Below, piece by piece: positions 21,708-33,979 of a DNA stretch of 64,000 nucleotides. The position numbers were made by a program, and so were the translations under genes. Origin of the DNA: Lineus longissimus (lineage: Eukaryota; Nemertea; Pilidiophora; Heteronemertea; Lineidae); the NCBI RefSeq assembly GCF_910592395.1, contig NC_088308.1, positions 14,835,501 through 14,899,500 on the forward strand, read 5' to 3'. Position 1 is the stretch's first letter. Each line of letters begins with the position of its first letter. Under the pieces are notes generated by a model, which worked only from the letters and a program-made list of their open reading frames with translations, was not told the DNA's origin and searched no databases.

Positions 21708-24458
21708 ACAAGAGGCCCAAGGGCCTGGCGCTCAGCTGAAATGGATAGGTGAAGGCAAGGGCCAAGTGTGTGTCGGTACCGTTATTATGAGGCAACGTGA
21801 AGCTATAACGTCTAGCACGCAGAAGTGCTGATGCGAAAGACCTTCTTGCTATATCAGTGCATGCTGAAGTACTGAGTTGACGTCACCCTGGTATTATGAC
21901 GTAAAGTCATTTATATTGCCGTTGCAGTAGTGGGGTGTGTGATGACGTCAAGGAGTTGTGTGGTGACGTCAAAGAGTGGAGTCCTTGTCTTCATGCAGCG
22001 TAGGTGGAACTAATAACATGCACATGGACACAAGGTACATAATTATTACAGTGTATTTTGTGAGGTGGGGCCTGGGGCTTTACAATGGTCAAATGAACCG
22101 ACTGTTGTCTGGACATTTATGAAGTGGATGCAGCCAAATGTTTGGGACGGTCTTTTTTGTATGTGAAGAAAAGAAGATAAAGAGTTGGTTAACAAAATGA
22201 ACTTTATTGGTGCGGCAGATATTTGATGCCTTTCGGCAGATATTTGAAGCGCCTTGCGGCAGATATTTGATAACGCTCTCCGGGAATGGAAAGCAGTAAA
22301 ACGAGTAAGCACACCTTACTCTGAATGTGGGAACAGCAAGTGCTTTCCTGGACTTGAAATGTGCCAACGACTCCTCTTGCAATAACCAACAACAGTTGAT
22401 CTGTAAAAAAAGAGAAGAGAAATTAACACTGACTGAATAAAAAAGGGTGACATAGACGGGGAAATGTACACCACCGGATACAGTCTGTGCTTGATCAGGC
22501 ATCGGTCAGATGATATCCTGAACAAGGCATCTATGGAAGCAAATCCAGAAAGAGACTTAACCTTCGAAGGGCACACTTATTACTCAGTGAAAAGTCAGTC
22601 CTGTGGGCTGTTTTCCAATTCAAAATAAAAGTGTAACCTCTTTAAATTAGTCTCACAGACTGAACCATAACACTCAACAGCCAACCGTGCCCATATGATG
22701 TGAGCCGAGAGCTGGGCTTAAAGATGAGCGAGTGGTGTACTACATTTTGAAAATTGTCTATCGTCTACGACATGTGACAGAACAGGATCTAGTGGACTTA
22801 ATGATGAGGTACTATCAAATAAGGTGTCCATCAAATGAATCATGAGGGCCTGTTGAGTTATACTCTAAGCCTGTCCTATAGGGCTTGGCTATGGTTTTTG
22901 TCTTTTTTACAGCTACAGTACAGCCATGCACAGCGCAGTGTACAGACAGTACAGGATTGCAAACCAAAAACATGAGCATTGCTGCGTAACGAAACTGCAG
23001 TGGGATTCATACTACGATGTCATAATGTGACTTTCAAAATAATTGTAAACAAACGTAAATGGCGAAATTTGTTGCAAAATTGCCATCCATAACAACTCAG
23101 GGACCGTAGCCAAAATGGCCGACGGCGAATTCTCCGGTCGCTAGCGCAGTCCATAAACAAGCATCAATTTTACCAACTTTGGGCGCAAGCTTGGTCATCA
23201 AAGTTACAGAACTGTTAGAAATACATCCAAACAACATATATATACAGTTAAAAGTGCATAAAAATCCCGTTTCAACCTCCGGGCGCTACCTTTTTTTCTC
23301 CGCCAGACGCCGGGCCCTACCGGTCTTTATTTAGTGCGACCGCCACCAGAGTGTTTATCACGATCTTTCGCCGTTTTAATTGCGCGTTTTAGGCAGATTA
23401 ATCAATTATTACATGCATGCATTATATATCACCGAAATGATAATTGCGTAGGCTATTTGAAACTAAGTTCAGATATAATTTTTGATCTTTGAATTGAATT
23501 TAGGCGAGTGATTTTTGACACCCGGTCGACATATCAGGACTTGCAAAATTCACGCGAGATCGCTTGCTTCATCGGCACGTTTGAAAACCGAATTTTACAA
23601 ATTCTACAAATATTTATCACATACCATATGTATCACCACAAAGGTAACTCTCTAGACTATTTGAAACCAAGTTCAGATACTTATTTTCACAAAAATTCGA
23701 AGCTATGCAAGCGATTTTTCAGTGGTAGAGATCGACGGAAACAAATTTCTCGCTCTAAAATGACATGAGACGAGCACCAACTTTCGCTAATTTGTGCACA
23801 AAATTTCCGCAATATTATAAAAAACTATCGATAAATCTGAATTATATAGACTCTTTTCAGTACCTAAACAAATTTCAGGTACATGGTCATGTTGATTAAA
23901 AGAGTATCAACCGATTGAACATGAGAAAGTTCACTCATCTTCATTGAAGCAGCGACTACCGCCATTTTTAAATGATGGCATCTCTTCTATCGATCGGCCA
24001 ATCAGCGGCACTGCTTGCAAAAAGTTGAGCCACCGCCAAATTTGAAATCGCCAAAATTCAGTCAATGTGCCTGCAGCGCCAACTGGCGGTGAAAACTATA
24101 TTAATTCCATTAAAAGTAAAAAATTAAAAAATATTAAAAAATATTCAGCCACATTTGAAAACAATATTTGCTCTGTGGACCGAGGTAAAAAGGGAAAGAA
24201 ATCTAAACGCGAAATGACCTCATTCTCTTAATACAGGTCGGATCGCGCTGATTTTTCGTGTTTTGAGTTCACCTTGGGCAACTCCTAATTTAGCACCGTC
24301 AACGAAGTGGCTAGGCCTTCCCAATCAGAAATGTCCAATTTTGTCCACAGATGGGTCCCTAGATGGATGGATGGATGGATGGATGGATGGATTGCAGGAC
24401 GGACACCATTTGAACAGCTATTCTACTAGCTCCGCTGACTTTGTCAGCTGAGCTAAAA
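21708..24458 (+). mobile_element. Helentron-like element A2
   Basis: Begins ACAAGAGGCCCAAGGGCCTG with arm GCTCAGCTGA at 21730-21739. It ends with hairpin GCTGACTTTGTCAGC, arm TCAGCTGAGC at 24444-24453 and TAAAAA. A (GATG)n tract is at 24362-24392, in the same relative position as in A1. Internal sequence is unrelated to A1 and A3 and contains TGACGTCA-type words and a short tandem repeat, as if different genomic fragments had been captured. No helicase. Confidence 0.7.
22211..22282. repeat. Three short tandem units (21-23 bp)
   Basis: GGCAGATATTTGA occurs three times with unit lengths of 21-23 bp and diverged tails. Located inside Helentron-like A2. Confidence 0.75.
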
Positions 24459-24649
24459 ATCGTCTCGTACAAAAGTTTCTTTTACCGGTAAGGAACACAC
24501 TAGCCGTAAAAGAGAAAAATCTAACGAGCGGTTCCAAAGTTAATAAAGTTTGAAGTTAGATCCCCAAGGTTTTTTGAGAAACGGCTCCTAAGCCATTTCC
24601 CAGTAGCAAGATTGACGGAGTTACGGCTTTCCCACCGACTAATCCGCAA

Positions 24650-25094
24650 AAGTTATGAAAACGGCTTGTAGGATTTTACTTAAACTTTGACAATATGTCT
24701 TGATGATAAAGAAGAACATATTTCCAGAATTTGGGCAAAATCGCCTCGCTAGATAAATATTTACACACATTTCCGCACACCAGCCGGAGACAATTTCAAA
24801 TACGGCGTCAATGCGTAAAGCGATACAACAATGACGCTTTCTCCCACTTTACGCCGTACAAACTTGCCGATATTCCAAAAACGGCTTGCACGATTTTACT
24901 GAAACTTAGACAATATAATTTTATGATACAGGACAGCATATTATTAGAAACTAGGCAAAATCGCCTCGTTAGAAAAATATTTACAGACATCACCGTACAA
25001 CAGTCGAAGATGACGTCGATAGCGGCGTCAAGGCGTAAAACGACACAACAATGACGCTTCTCCAATGTTGCGCTGAACAAACTTACTAATATTA
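24650..25094. repeat. Divergent ~235 bp tandem units (first two)
   Basis: Two units start with ACGGCTTG..GATTTTACT and share CAAAATCGCCTCG, AAATATTTACA and CAACAATGACGCTT. A further unit, beginning ACGGCTCGTACAAAATTGCT, resumes at 27879 immediately after element A3, so A3 appears to have inserted into the array. Confidence 0.65.
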
Positions 25095-25096
25095 CA

Positions 25097-27776
25097 ACAA
25101 GAGGCCCAAGGGCCTGGCGCTCAGCTGAGTTGTTGCCGCGTTGTTCGTATATATTACATTACTCGTCAAACTCTACTAAACTAAGGACTCAAAGCCTAAG
25201 GATATTAGCTTCTGGATGTGTAACAGTGAATTACGGTAGACTGGCGCAATCTACTTCAAGCAAGCTCCACCCTTGCAATGTGTGCGCAAACAGATAACCT
25301 AACCTATATTGGACCATCAATTCCACACACAGCAACATGATTCATCCTCAGCTGTTACCATGATGATGATGATGATGATCCTTTTCGCAAATTGGTCGTC
25401 TTCTGTCTTTCTTCCATACTTTAGTGCCACCGGATGTAGTCTGCCCTTGTGGAGGGAGCCTTTCAGCACAGGACACAAGAATCCATGCGAATTGAATCAC
25501 ATGGAGAGACTAGCCCAATCACCCGCTTTTGGCTGGGTAGAAATGGGTAAATCTCGCAGACTGGACCTTAAACTCTACTGCCGACGTGTGGGGCCGGTCT
25601 GACAGATGAGCAAGTAGGGTCCACCTCATGCAGAAGGCACCAGTTTCCCTAACTAAAAGGGTAACATTAACAAAATGACGTACCCAACTCTATTATTGCC
25701 TAAAGGCCTGTGTACACTAGTTAAATTTTAGCAACATTTTTACAACATTTCCAGTTGCAACAAATGTTGCAAAAATGTTGCGTAGTGTGTACAGAGCAAA
25801 ACGTGTCTTACATTTACAACATGTTGTAAAATTGTTGTAAAATTGTTGCAAATTAAATGCAATGCAATTCTTTGTTGCATGTTGTAAAAATGTTGCAAAC
25901 TCTTCAGCCAATCAGAAATAGGATTTGCGTCATGTGATCTACCTGAGGTCATGTGACTTGAACAAGAAGCAGGTATAGCAACTCTCAAGTGAGTGTAGGG
26001 TGATGAAACCTTTTCTAGAAGTTTCATCCATTCGCAGGAAGTTTTTGTATGACGGCTTGTCAGTCAGCCGCAACTCCTTTAACAGGCAGTCCGAGGGTAT
26101 GCCCCATGATCCACCCTCATTTTGATCCAGGGCCTGGTCCATACACTCTTTGGTTATTTCGCCGCCTCTTCCGTCTCTCAACAATGACAGCTAAAATTGC
26201 TGCAGAAGCACTCAAAACACATCTTCTCTCCTTGGAATCATCCATTTTCCCTCCAAAATACCTATTTCCCTTTGTTCCCACTAAAAAGTTTGCAACAATT
26301 TACCAACATGTTGTAAAAATGTTGCTAATTTGTTGCAATTTTGTTGCTAGTGTACACAGGGCCTTGAAGGGCTTGTTGCAAAATTGTTGTAAAAATGTTG
26401 GTAAAATGTTGCTAATATTTTACTAGTGTACACCCTGCTTAAGTCAAGTGAAACTCTGACAAACCTTAGCAGAATGCCACCATTGAAATGTTGATAGCAA
26501 GTAAAAACTTTAAACAGATAGACTTGATTTTTTTAACCAACTGCCACATGCGGTTTTCTTTATTTAGTCAATTTTGAGGTAAGTATTACAGAATGAAATA
26601 CTTGAATACTAAAATTGACTGGCTCTTCTGATGATCGCACTGGTGAACACCGAAGTCGATGGGATGTGCAAAGTCATAGCTCGATCCTCTCTCTTGGTCA
26701 TCAGTGATGTGGTCACCAAATATGTTCAAATGCAGCTGCAGTAGTGCAGATCATTCCTGCAAAACATGATGAGGAGATAACATTTTAATTTTGATAGATA
26801 GCTAAGCTAGCCAAGTTTTATATCAAATACAAGGCCAACAACAACTGATAAGGCGCTAGGGCCGAATGATCAAGGAAGTTCATTGAGAATACATTGTGAT
26901 AAGAGTGATGAATCGGCCCCGTTTGAAGCATTGCGCTATGTACAGTTTGCATGTGTCAGTGTGTATCAGCTATCGCATTTACTGTTTGTTGACATTTCAA
27001 ATCGCCGGAGTCGATCCTCAATTACACTGTTTATGTACATTGGCAACCTTACCCGATGATATCAGAACGATGTTTATTATTGTCTTGTTTATTCACATTA
27101 GTTCTGCTATGTGACAAGAGTTATTTGTTGAGTAATCCATGATTTAAAGCCGGACTTTGACATCGTTTCTCAGACCAAGCTGCTATTTCGCAGATCGTTT
27201 TTCAACGATCGTCGACGAACTACTTCAAAATAATCACATCCAATTAAACAATCCAAGCCTTCCCTAATGTCATCAACATGCAATAACACAAGCAGCCAAA
27301 TATTATCGCCTATGAAATTGTGGATTTAATGAGAACTTACCTCCGAATTGACAGAACGCGATCTATTCCATAGCATGGTCTCCTTACGTCTGAACTGCGC
27401 AGACTCAGAGACGTGACGTTCGCTGCACGTGGGATAACTCGCGCGAAATTTAAAATGCTCTTCTTGGGGGGTGCTCACTAAATTGCGCCAGTAACACCAC
27501 CTGGTGAGAAATTCATGAACCACGCCTATTGATAATGAAAGAGAAAGCTTTGCTCTATAAGATTAGATTTGATTCATGATCCCCAACTTAAAGAATTAGG
27601 AGAAATCAGCTGCTGGCAAAGTTTTTGGAAAATTTTGCTCGGTGCCACCTAGTGGCTAAACCGCTCATCCTGCCGGACCCACATTTGGTCTATTCAGGAG
27701 TCCTGAAGGGTCTCAACGCCTCAGAGGGAAAATCTATCGCCTATCCGCCATAGTTTTGAAACGTGCCTGTTTAACG

Positions 27777-27819
<43 letters not shown>

Positions 27820-27878
27820 GGACATTCATTCTACCATTTACTCATATGAATAGCTCAGCTTGTCAGCTGAGCTAAAAA
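25097..27878 (+). mobile_element. Helentron-like element A3
   Basis: 5' end ACAAGAGGCCCAAGGGCCTG with arm GCTCAGCTGA at 25119-25128. The 3' end is a perfect 10 bp hairpin TAGCTCAGCT/AGCTGAGCTA with TCAGCTGAGC at 27863-27872, then AAAAA. A (GACA)n tract at 27777-27823 takes the place of the GATG tract of A1 and A2. Upstream of it lie GCCACCTAGTGGCTAAACCG and GAAACGTGCC, the landmarks of the B/C family monomer, linking the A, B and C types. It contains a MITE at 25711-26432. Confidence 0.7.
25711..26432. mobile_element. TTGTTGCAA-rich MITE in A3
   Basis: TGTACACTAGTTAAATTTTA at 25711 pairs with a near-matching reverse complement ending at 26432. Both ends continue into AGCAACATTTT. An extra internal end copy, GCTAGTGTACACAGGGCC, is at 26347. 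The arms are filled with TTGCAA/TTGTAAAA words in both orientations. Coding capacity absent; target duplication not clear. Confidence 0.65.
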
Positions 27879-28090
27879 CGGCTCGTACAAAATTGCTGAA
27901 ACTTAAACAAGCCATGCTCATAGTATCAAACACAATACTCATACAATTTGATCGAAATCGATTCGACAGAAGAAAATTTGTAGACTTTTCCGCACATCGG
28001 GAGGGTAAATTCTACGACGTGACGTCAGCCGTTGGCCTTTACAAAATGACGACGAAAACCACCTAAAGGTCGAAATAGATGCTAAATAAT
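27879..28090. repeat. Third unit of the ~235 bp array, beyond A3
   Basis: ACGGCTCGTACAAAATTGCT, CTGAAACTTAAACAA and TTTCCGCACAT correspond in order to landmarks of the units at 24650-25094. Divergence is high, so the array is old. Confidence 0.5.
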
Positions 28091-28996
28091 TCAGTAACTG
28101 GCTAATCCGTCGCGGAATTGAATATATTACAAGAGAGATATGGTATGCAAGATTGAGTAAACGAGATTTGACGAAAATTCAACGAGTAGTTTTTAAGATA
28201 TTTGAAGTTACGCGCGGTATTGGTGAAACAAAAGATCCCGCATGGCGCGCCATGTTTCAGGCCTTGCTATGACAACAGGCGAGAGGGTGTCCCGAAAATA
28301 TCGCCAAAATACACCAACTTTCCCACAACCGAAATAATATTTATAGATATGATGAAGTTCGTCAAATACTCGAATATCAATTTGTAAAGTAATAATAAAT
28401 TCGTACGAGGCAATTTTAAATCATGACGTTTCTCCGAGAAGTGGAGAAAGGAAGTGCGAGCGGCCTCATGCACGTGCACAATGGCCGAATATAGCAGACG
28501 ACAAGTAAAACGGTGAGGTCGACAATATTGCCAATTTTGACGAAAGTACTCGGACTACACGGCTACATCTGGTTCAGGCTATAGATAAATGCTATGACTA
28601 TCGTAGTACAAACTTATAGCGGATTCTAACGAGGAAAATTCTGGCTATAAAGCTTTCCACGAAATGGACAGATGCATGATCGTACCACGAGGTCCAGACA
28701 CCAGTCGACAGGTGAAATGACAGTGGTGACAAACGATGTGAATTTTGACAATGGCGTATGAGTTTCATACACAAAATTTGGTCAAGCATGCGGCCAAATG
28801 TCTCAACCATCGTAATATAAAGTTATAGGAAATTCCAATGAGCAAAAATCGAGATAAAGAAGGTACGAATCCAACTTGGTGCGAAACCCACAAAACCCAT
28901 TTTGAAAAGATGGCGGCGTCCAATTATAAAGTGGGCGAACCGCTATAAAGTATTAATTTGGAGTACCCAAGGATGTCAACTTGGAGAAGGAAGATA
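28091..28996. other. Unassigned sequence
   Basis: No gene recognised. Sequence before the Harbinger transposase; the left end of that element could not be located. Confidence 0.4.
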
Positions 28997-29056
28997 GGTA
29001 GTTCAGAGAACAGTGTCTCTAGAACTGGTAGTTCAGAGAACAGTGTCTCTAGAACT
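28997..29056. repeat. Exact 30 bp tandem duplication
   Basis: The 30 bp unit starting GGTAGTTCAGAGAACAGTGT is present twice without a mismatch (28997-29026, 29027-29056). The unit contains GTTCAGAG and CTCTAGAAC, which are imperfectly inverted. Confidence 0.9.
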
Positions 29057-29348
29057 GTTTAAGGTGTAATATGGTTGATTTTAACGAGCGACTTTGTTAG
29101 ATTCTGACCCGAAAATCTCGACTCCACTCACAAACGATAGACAGTCTTACAAACAGCTGATTGTGTACAAAATGTACACTGTACATGATACATGTAATAC
29201 TATACGTGAAGATGAGTCACAGCGTCTCTGTGCTGCATTACACTCAAATTGTGCAGTGTCAATGCTAAAAACAAAACTGGCGGCAGATTTGAAAGATAAA
29301 TTTATCAGTCCATGATAGAAGTCCAAAATACACAGGATATTGAGGGAG

Positions 29349-30347
29349 ATGCTTGACAAAATCTTAAACCTCTTAAACCTGTCAAACTCAAGGAGCCGAT
29401 TTGATCTTGACTCACTGAACGAGGTGCAATGCTTGGACAAATTTAGATTTGGAAAGGATGAGATAAGAGATCTTGTCTCTGTGCTCGACTTGCGACCGGT
29501 GATAATTTGCAGAAACCGGTCTGTAGTACGGGCAGAGGATGCTCTCTGCATGACACTCAGGCGCTTTTCATACCCTAACCGTCTGACTGATATGGAAGAA
29601 TTGTTTGGCCGACCCACCTCAGTGCTATCACTTGCCATAAACGAGACGGTCGACTTCATTTACAGAAGGCATGGTCATCTTTTAAATCGGGTTGATCAGC
29701 CGTGGATGGATGCAAACCATCTTCGCTCCTACGCTGACGCGATTCATGGCCTTGGTGCCCCTCTAGAGAACTGCTTCGGCTTCATAGACGGGACTGTAAG
29801 GCCGATATGCCGACCAATTCGTCTTCAAAGAGTGGTATTCAATGGGCACAAGAGGGTACATGCGATTAAATTTCAATCATTGACGCTTCCTAATGGACTA
29901 ATCGCGAATCTGTGGGGGCCGGCTGAAGGACGCAGACATGACTCCGGTATTTTGAGGGAAAGTGGTCTTCTTCGCCAGCTCGACCAGTTGCCCCGAACGG
30001 CAACAGGAGACAACTTCTACATATACGGAGATCCAGCTTACCCAAACCGCCCTTGGTTAATTTCCCCGTTCAGAGAAGGAGCAGCTGTTCTCACTCGGCA
30101 ACAAGAAGACTTCAATTCCGCAATGTCTGGTGTGCGCACTTCGGTGGAATGGACATTTGGAAAAATTCTGAAATATTGGGCCTTTGTTGACTTTAAAAAG
30201 AATTTAAAGGTCTTCCTTCAGCCTGTTGCCAAGTATTACTTAGTGGCAGGGCTTCTGACCAATTTTCACACTTGCCTATACGGATCACAGACCGGCTCCT
30301 ATTTTGAAATGGAGGCTCCATCACTTCAGGATTACATTGGGAACTAA
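29349..30347 (+). CDS. Harbinger-type DDE transposase (HARBI1-like)
   Basis: A 332-codon frame from the ATG at 29349; the frame is open from 29319, so an upstream exon is possible. The DDE_Tnp_4 catalytic residues are visible in order: first Asp in FGFIDGTVRP, second Asp in IYGDPAYPNRPW, and the Glu in TSVEWTFGKI. GPAEGRRHDSGIL precedes the second Asp as in the family. In PIF/Harbinger elements this enzyme acts in the nucleus with a MYB/SANT-like protein to excise and insert the element. That partner is encoded convergently on the other strand (32155-30829). No stop or frameshift occurs in the frame, so it may be recent. Element ends were not found. Confidence 0.88.
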   Translation: MLDKILNLLNLSNSRSRFDLDSLNEVQCLDKFRFGKDEIRDLVSVLDLRPVIICRNRSVVRAEDALCMTLRRFSYPNRLTDMEELFGRPTSVLSLAINETVDFIYRRHGHLLNRVDQPWMDANHLRSYADAIHGLGAPLENCFGFIDGTVRPICRPIRLQRVVFNGHKRVHAIKFQSLTLPNGLIANLWGPAEGRRHDSGILRESGLLRQLDQLPRTATGDNFYIYGDPAYPNRPWLISPFREGAAVLTRQQEDFNSAMSGVRTSVEWTFGKILKYWAFVDFKKNLKVFLQPVAKYYLVAGLLTNFHTCLYGSQTGSYFEMEAPSLQDYIGN

Positions 30348-30828
30348 TGACGATTTACAAGGGGGACCAATTAAGGACCAATAAGAGCCACATCATCAAC
30401 TCTCAGACTCTTCATGTAGGATTGGCTTTCTATAGACTATTTTTTGGGAAATTAGAAGTTCAGACTCAAGTTGAAACATAAACAATATTTTTATTTCAAA
30501 AATTCAAAATAAACTATATGACAAATCTCAAACTACTGACCTATTGGTCGTGTTGGCAGTGAAATGATCAAAGCTCACCCAAATGAGTTGTTTAGAAATG
30601 AACACTCTCTAAGCCTGACGAAAATTCATCTGACGAAAATAACACTTCAGGATGAAAGTTCATCCAAAAAAAGTCAGATGAATTTTCAACAGCTGCTAGA
30701 CTGGTAACTTGCTGTAGTTATACGTTAATAAAGTTATTGTAATTGTAATTGTAATTGGTAACAGTCATTCTGCCTACAGGGTGGTTAAGAAAAAGTGTCC
30801 CTTGAACAATAGGTAGACAACGATAACA

Positions 30829-32155
30829 CTACTTTTTCATACTCTCAAGCATGGTCTTCATCATCGAAAACATTCTCCCTTTCTCCTCTCTTTCCATTGC
30901 AGTTCCTGCTTTCTGACCTCCAACTCTTCCTTTCTAAGCTCAATTTCTGCTTTTTTGTACTCTACATACTCAGACATGGATTGTGTTCTCCTGACCTTTT
31001 TCGATGGGGTAGAGTCATCTGAAATAAAAACCCGTGAGATATTACAGGAAGATAGCGTATATCGGATTGAAATATTATATGGCACAGATTATGTTCAATG
31101 CGTCAAACATACCATCCAGGCGGGGGGAGGGGTGTCTTGGTGTAAAACCATATAAAGAGGATAACGAGTACTCGGGCAAAAACAACAACTTGCTATACAT
31201 TACAATACCTGTACAATACAAGAATCTGAATAACTTGGGGGCCTTTATTGAGACCAAAATGCTTGCCTTTTTTTGCCATGCCTTCCATGGCATGTTTCCT
31301 TACGGCCTCCCCCTGTTTTATGATGTCTTTGTCATCGGAACCCTTTGTCTCAGAGGCTTTTTTGACGTGCGATTCATCCTTCATCTGAGATATCTCAGTC
31401 AAAAGGCTGTCTCTCTCTGTGTATTCTTCAGCTGTTCCTGATCTGCAAGAAAAGACAGAGTAACATGTACCATCAAGGCCCTTTGATTTTAGAGCCTACT
31501 TCACCCACCATTTTTAAAATGGCACATAGGAAACAAATCAATTTAAATATCATTGAGCACAAGTATTGAGTATTTTATCAAAGATTCCCCATTTCTACAG
31601 TGGATGCATCTGCCCTGCAATAGGCTACATATCATTTGTTTCTGTACATACCTTCTGTGATACCCTCAGGCACACATTGATGCATCACTTTAAGATGCAA
31701 ACTCTTGGAAACTAGTGTGGTTGCATGTTCAAGTTCACTTAAAATTTCACATGTCTTACCTTCTCAGTGCCGCCATTTGCTCTGATTTAAAAGCTTTCAA
31801 CAATTTCTCTACCCTCTCCTTGATTGATCTACTATTGACGGCCTGCACATTGGGGCGCCTTTTCATGAGCTCTTTATTAAAGGCCTTTGCAATCTCATCC
31901 CATCTACTGGCGTCATCAAAAGGATTGAGGAGAAGGACCTCCTTCAGCACACTTATGTCATACCCGGGGTTGTACCGAAGCATCTTCGGACTGAAAAAAA
32001 TTATCAAAACCACATTAGGGCTTAATGTTTTATGATTTCTTCAGGAGACAATATATTTCAGGTGTTCAGGTCCATGTCTATACATACCCTGATGGTGCCT
32101 CCTTGTGTTGGTCATCTGCCCCTTCAGATGGTTCTGGTATCGGTAATTTTAAGTT
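30829..32155 (-). pseudogene. MYB/SANT-like partner gene of the Harbinger element
   Basis: Minus-strand exons with GT..AG borders: 32155-32088 (LPIPEPSEGADDQ), 31990-31760, 31442-31209 and 31018-30829. The second exon is helical with LLLNPFDDASRWDEIAKAFN and SIKERVEKLLKAFKSEQ, the single-Trp SANT-like pattern of MSANTD-type Harbinger accessory proteins. The last exon is a Lys/Glu-rich coiled coil (EYVEYKKAEIELRKEELEV). It reads MFSMMKTMLESMKK to a TAG only if a 1 bp shift near 30885 is allowed. The first exon is not certain; MANLWDTIA with a GTAGGT donor near 32668 is a candidate. The partner helps nuclear import and DNA binding of the transposase in this superfamily. Convergent with the transposase. 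Confidence 0.7.
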
Positions 32156-32742
32156 CTGAAAAGAAAGAAACCCATAATGCAAATAAATATCAAAATTTAT
32201 GCTACACACCACACTCAACCCAAATCACGGTGAAAGTCTGAAAAAATCCACAAATTTCTTGAAATGTAGGGGGCTGAAGCCCCCACCCCGGGCCCGGCTG
32301 CTACACCCATGCCTACTTTACTCGATGTGCTCCGATCCCTCACCCTGATACTCGCTGATTTTTAGGTTCACCTACTGGTACAATTTGTTTACATATCTAG
32401 AGGTTCTATTTGGCTCGCTTGCACGTTCTCCAGAATACGACAACACAACGCGACTCATCTGTCATCATGCAATGATGCATGCATGCATGTATATCCACCC
32501 ATACAATGATACATAAGTGGGCCGACACAGAGCGGCATATTTTTTGCACCTTGGGGAGCCCAATTTACCACATTTTCATTGCTTGATTAAGATTAGCACT
32601 CTACCGTTACTGCCGTGCATCTCTACAAAACTACCTACCGCAATAGTGTCCCACAAATTAGCCATTTTGTTGTTCAATGTCCTCGTTTGGCAATGCGAGA
32701 TCCAGCGCCTGATTCTCGGAAACCGCAATCGGGATCGGAATG
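32156..32742. other. Unassigned sequence
   Basis: Contains a short G5/C5 palindrome GGGGGCTGAAGCCCCC near 32269 followed by CCCGGGCCCGG, which may be a TE end, but no partner end was found. A possible first exon of the MYB-like gene lies near 32668. Confidence 0.35.
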
Positions 32743-33852
32743 AAATGGCCAGGGCCATTGTGCTCACCTCATGTGGAGGAAAGATGGATAAAGAGCATGG
32801 TATTGTGTCATGTAGTGTTAGGTTTGATGTAGGTCCAAGCAATTACAATTTCCCCAAAATGGCCAATTTACAGTACATTCGACCTCTGTGACCTTGAAAA
32901 GTAGGTCAAATCAAAGAAGACCCGGGTGACACATTGAATGGTTGTTAGAATTAGATGTACCTATGATATAAAATTGGTGACAATCGGGGAAGTCATTACT
33001 AGGAATAATGGCATTTTGAAGAATTTAGGATTTGGCCCCCTCCCTGGAGGCCAAACGGCAAATCAGATCGCACCAAACTTCGGTACCTGAGATCACCTGA
33101 CCAAGGGGTACATGTGTACTTAATTTGTGATCAATAGTCATTGCAGTTAAGAAACGTGCCATAGTTACGGCCTGACGGCGAATTTACGCCATTTGACCTC
33201 CGTGACCTTGACAAGAAGGTCAAATTAAAAACCTGTGACATATACTGTATGGTGGTTAGATGTACCCATGATATCAAATTGGTGGCAATCTGGCGAGAAG
33301 TTAAGGAATAATCACATTTTTAAGGTTTTTGGATTTTGCCCCCTGGTGGTCAAGTGGTGAATCATATTGGACCAAACTTCGGTCCCTGAGATCACCTGAC
33401 TAAGGGGTAAATGTGTACCAAATTTGGTATCAATAGTCATTGCAGTTTAGAAACGTGCCATCGTTACATCCTAACGGCCAATTTACACCATTTGACCTCT
33501 GTGACCTTGAAAAGGAGGTCAAATCAAAAACCCGGAGGATATGTGATGCACCTTTGCTAGAAGTACCTACCATATTTTTTTCAAAATTTCCCGACTACAA
33601 TTAAGGGAGATATTGCATATTTTCACTTTTAACGTTTGGCCCCCTGGTGGCCAAACCATGAGACGAATCGGACCGAAACTTGGTCTCCAAGGTGTCATTA
33701 CATAAGGGTACATGTGTACCAAGTTTCAACTCAATAGCTCTAACAGTTACGAAACGTGCCCTGCTAACGGACGATGGACGACGACGACGACGACGGACGA
33801 CGGACGCCACGGTATGGGATAAGCTCACCTCTGCTAAGAGGTGAGCTAAAAA
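32743..33852 (+). mobile_element. Helentron-like element, type B
   Basis: 5' end AATGGCCAGGGCCATTGT with arm GCTCACCTC at 32762-32770. 3' end is an 11 bp hairpin AGCTCACCTCT/AGAGGTGAGCT with GAGGTGAGC at 33838-33846, then AAAAA. A (GAC)n tract is at 33770-33800. The body is about three ~300 bp monomers with landmarks CCCCCTGGTGGCCAA, GAAACGTGCC and TGACCTCTGTGACCTTGA. Same plan as types A and C but with its own arm sequence. No coding capacity. Confidence 0.75.
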
Positions 33853-33979
33853 CCCACCCATAGACTGATGACGTCACACGCATAAATGGCTCATTCTCGG
33901 TGAATTTCTCGGCGGCCCGGGATAGCGAAAGGTCACTAATGACTAAATAATCTAACGAGATATTATCTTTCACTTTCAG

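Noticed and set aside
32569-32850. Coding gene on either strand
   Set aside because: Frames overlap in opposite strands without domains. Only a short MANLWDTIA exon candidate is worth noting, and it is unproven.
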